Shown here: positions 43,701 to 44,714 of the stretch, one piece after another | Numbering within the stretch: position 1 is the stretch's first letter | Layout of the letters: each line of letters opens with the position of its first letter | DNA from: Eubacterium sp. | GTDB taxonomy: Bacteria; Bacillota; Clostridia; Lachnospirales; Lachnospiraceae | Reading direction: 5' to 3' | DNA: 44,714 nt | Assembly (NCBI GenBank): GCA_024698585.1 | Contig: JAILRB010000033.1 | Span: 1 to 44,714 of the forward strand | The notes under the pieces: model-generated | The model's database searches: none | Told to the model about the DNA's origin: nothing | The model's input: only the letters and a program-made list of their open reading frames with translations | Program-made: the position numbers and the translations under genes

Positions 43701-43743
43701 TCAGGAAAATCCATTTAACTACAAAAACACATTAGTAAACTAA
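40702..43743 (+). CDS. Secreted GH43 enzyme with two ricin-type domains, a CBM-like domain and shared C-terminal module
   Basis: 1013 residues with a TTG start after AAGGAGG. Residues 1-32 are a signal peptide. A ricin-type (CBM13-like) domain spans ~38-175 (IYRIVNKATGKVIDVDNAG). The GH43 beta-propeller (~180-500) has DGADPWVF (Asp192), SIDTTAFEY (Asp307) and VNEGPEVL (Glu369) as its catalytic triad; WAPECIYLQGHWYSYFAPE fits the alpha-L-arabinofuranosidase-like subfamilies. A second ricin domain (~505-640), a Thr/Pro linker, a CBM4/9-like sandwich (~675-810), a TTEEP linker (~813-838) and the shared C-terminal module (~845-1013) follow. The substrate is probably an arabinose-containing polysaccharide, by family only. 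Confidence 0.9.
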   Translation: MKSRFKRILCIALTLALPLTQFYPGLGTKQISGATSMTINENAIYRIVNKATGKVIDVDNAGTENGTQLQSYTSNGTVAQQFKFIPSVNSGYYCIIPMCAKTKAFDDPSYSKESGKVHQIYQQNGEGAQDYQITDAGNGYVRIISKPSGFALTDDGKIKQYAVANDDRQLWKLEVVRSTTCFTNPIRQDGADPWVFKAGNSYYYCQSSGGVALYKMNDLTQLGISQYHNIFQNDYTGSETLSSYWAPECIYLQGHWYSYFAPEVNRGGNDSHRTYVLQGGTNPNDPLDGSYTLKGRLADSTNKWSIDTTAFEYNGKLYAVWSGWEGDTNVAQNIYIAEMSNPWTISSNRVCISRPTYSWETNTNPQVNEGPEVLIKNGKVHIIYSASGSWTDSYCLARLTCTNGDFMNPNSWSKGSEPVFQQTSTVHGVGHASFTKSPDGTEDWIVYHAAKRSGGGWDRDIHMQLFTWHDDYPFFGTPVSNDVELGRPSKSSTSPVNENHYYVIKNVATGRCLDIPNGEDKNSLQLQTWTINNSNAQQFKFTKKSTGWFTMSPKCAPGRGLDNPVGSTGTGVQYQTWELNNNKAQNFRLEQVADGTYRIINQASLYALTDNGEGAGYKVTQEALTNNNNQRWELIDRTAIEEATTQAPTTTQAPTTTQEPTTVSDGYTTAAAGTWSNTGKWGLYYGTWAPAEASYKTGTSPAYSVKVRQNTLGTAWLIQSSYTTDVIAGHTYQVTANVTTDKNASIGIKEELSNTTEAPTYTNLSAGVATNLVGTYRVTTDQMKVMFELGTGVESGTTINFNSIQLKDVTPVETTTAEPTTEEPTTEEPTTEEPTTESPIQVVTSGLEVDGYQISPTLQGFRTVYSVEPKINGKDVQEIGLVYGLTDYINGNDLYVREDHPYVKHYASTTNLSDVFGNTPKKTRHSMTMLFSRFNAKEFSTGMTVRAYAKLSDGSYVYTNRYDYTIFRVAEILYTGNYFGNADAHNYLYNRILKVVNPGYQENPFNYKNTLVN

Positions 43744-43747
43744 AGAA

Positions 43748-43778
43748 AACCGGAAGACAAAATAAATGTCTTCCGGTT
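43748..43778 (+). terminator. Intrinsic terminator of the GH43 gene
   Basis: 12-bp stem AACCGGAAGACA / TGTCTTCCGGTT, loop of 7, followed by CTTTTTAT. Confidence 0.88.
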
Positions 43779-43798
43779 CTTTTTATGTTTTCACAAAA

Positions 43799-43843
43799 GA
43801 AGGGCTGCGGAGAAATGAAATGTATCAATCTATGCAGCCCTTC
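43799..43843 (-). terminator. Terminator of the lipoprotein gene
   Basis: 10-bp stem GAAGGGCTGC / GCAGCCCTTC with a long 25-nt loop, followed on the minus strand by TTTTG. Confidence 0.6.
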
Positions 43844-43857
43844 GGGATATTCAGTTT

Positions 43858-44418
43858 TTAATATCTCTTTTCTTTTCTTACAACCTGTACTGATTTAATG
43901 AATCCGGTCGCTTCATCAATGGTAATTCCTTTTCCATCAATTTCTACATAACCCTTTTTCGCATCTGTTGCAAGAACAAATTCATCTTCGTTATTATATG
44001 GATGATATCCATAGAAAATGAAATCATCTAAGGTTAATGTAATCTTTTTAAGATTAACATTTTCCTTTTCTTTAAATCCTAAAATATCGCCATCAACAAA
44101 TTCTTCTGCACTGGTAAATGCCGAGCACCATACCTTCATGGTAGCGGTACCATCAATCTGCTTCAAATTAGCCATGTTAATGGTCGTTTCAATAATTTCC
44201 CATCCGGCAGGTGCATTAACAGTCGCATAACTAAGCTCTGCTCTGGTAGGATTTACTGTCTCCTTTTCTGATTCTTTATCTTTTTTCTTATCTGTTTTTG
44301 TGCTTGTCGCTTTTGTACCTGCTTCAGCCTTTTTATTACTATCGGAATCGCTTCCACCACAAGCTGTAAAAATAAAAGCAAGTACAACAATACTCATTAA
44401 TAATACTAATTTTTTCAT
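43858..44418 (-). CDS. Lipoprotein of unknown function
   Basis: 186 residues. The signal peptide ends in the lipobox FTACGG, so Cys20 should be lipid-modified and hold the protein at the outer face of the membrane. A Ser/Lys/Glu-rich spacer of about 35 residues (KTDKKKDKESEKE) follows. The globular part (ATVNAPAGWEIIETTINMAN, then KVWCSAFTSAEEFV and KKGYVEIDGKGITID) has the NAPxGW pattern seen in other small Firmicutes lipoproteins, and loosely recalls the outer part of the protein at 6186. CGGAGG lies before the ATG. It may belong to the neighbouring secreted-enzyme cluster, which is not shown. Confidence 0.8.
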   Translation of the reverse strand: MKKLVLLMSIVVLAFIFTACGGSDSDSNKKAEAGTKATSTKTDKKKDKESEKETVNPTRAELSYATVNAPAGWEIIETTINMANLKQIDGTATMKVWCSAFTSAEEFVDGDILGFKEKENVNLKKITLTLDDFIFYGYHPYNNEDEFVLATDAKKGYVEIDGKGITIDEATGFIKSVQVVRKEKRY

Positions 44419-44606
44419 ATGTTTGTACCTCCGCTCGTATGTCTTATATATAATATACTACAAAATCTAATATAATAAAACAACTTTATATGGAATTTCA
44501 CTTAAAAAAAGGTTTTTATTTTTATAAAAATGCCCTTTTGATGGCTTTTTTAGCAAAAGAATACCGTTTCCATAAAAAAGGGGCTGTAAAAAAAGTCCCC
44601 TAACAG

Positions 44607-44642
44607 AAAAACGGCTATGAGCTCGCGCTCATAGCCGTTTTT
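44607..44642 (-). terminator. Strong hairpin terminator at right edge
   Basis: 16-bp perfect stem from AAAAACGGCTATGAGC with its complement, loop TCGC. T-tracts flank both ends, so it could act on either strand. It fits as the terminator of the minus-strand gene entering from the right. Confidence 0.75.
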
Positions 44643-44675
44643 TGATATAATTAATTATGCTACTAAATAAAAATA

Positions 44676-44714
44676 TCAATGATAATTATACAGCACGTCA
44701 GCTAAAATTACCAT
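44676..44714 (-). CDS. C-terminal end of a minus-strand gene that starts outside the window
   Basis: One frame is open from the window edge to TGA at 44676, giving the end ...MVILADVLYNYH; the two other minus frames stop within 15 bases. The terminator at 44607-44642 follows at the expected distance. Too short for a family call, and could be chance. Confidence 0.35.
   Translation of the reverse strand: MVILADVLYNYH

Overview
The window looks like chromosome of a low-GC, Gram-positive anaerobe of the Lachnospiraceae/Clostridia type. The reasons are AT-rich sequence, strong AGGAGG ribosome binding sites, intrinsic terminators with T-tracts, secreted proteins with Thr/Glu-rich linkers (TTEEPTTE type), a KtrAB-type potassium system and a YozG/DUF2975 regulator pair. 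I saw no tRNA, rRNA, CRISPR array, phage module or complete insertion sequence. Most genes lie on the minus strand.

Layout. 1-953: truncated secreted protein with a Big2-like domain (minus). 1329-1814: CDP-alcohol phosphatidyltransferase (plus). 1855-3914: a NUDIX/P-loop ATPase fusion and a Cys-rich U32-peptidase-like protein. 4096-10239: a long minus-strand run that may be one transcript from the promoter at 10285-10313: a 75-aa protein, a PAS-CPBP membrane fusion, an SH3/NlpC-P60/Fn3 wall hydrolase, a Cys-rich small protein, a one-TM protein, KtrB and KtrA. 10336-11310 and 12709-13656: two AEC-family carriers on either side of an Rpn-type nuclease. 13673-17119: endonuclease IV, a tandem GNAT protein, signal peptidase I, and an ECF sigma factor with a truncated putative anti-sigma. 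17294-23342: glutamate synthase gltD and gltB behind a leader with a terminator-like hairpin. 23762-25066: housekeeping rpoD. 25260-29574: DUF1846, HAD, HD and SGNH proteins. 29761-32098: DUF2975, YozG-like HTH and DUF4173 operon. 32170-33042: AIM24-family protein.

The most distinctive part is 33146-43743. Three large secreted modular enzymes sit together: a beta-helix/GH128 protein, a GH18 chitinase with a CBM5/12, and a GH43 enzyme with two ricin-type domains. Their catalytic parts are unrelated, but all three end in the same unrecognised C-terminal module of about 165-190 residues after a Thr/Glu-rich linker. Chitinase plus GH128 beta-1,3-glucanase suggests attack on fungal cell walls, with the GH43 enzyme removing arabinose-type side chains. 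That substrate set is inference. A lipoprotein follows at 43858-44418.

Non-coding structure worth attention: a repeat of about 130 bp present twice (11319-11447 and 23598-23727), each copy directly after the terminator of a minus-strand gene and carrying a long hairpin with a compensated base-pair change; the gltB leader hairpin (23394-23439); and terminators fused to the next gene's promoter upstream of rpoD and of the AIM24 gene.
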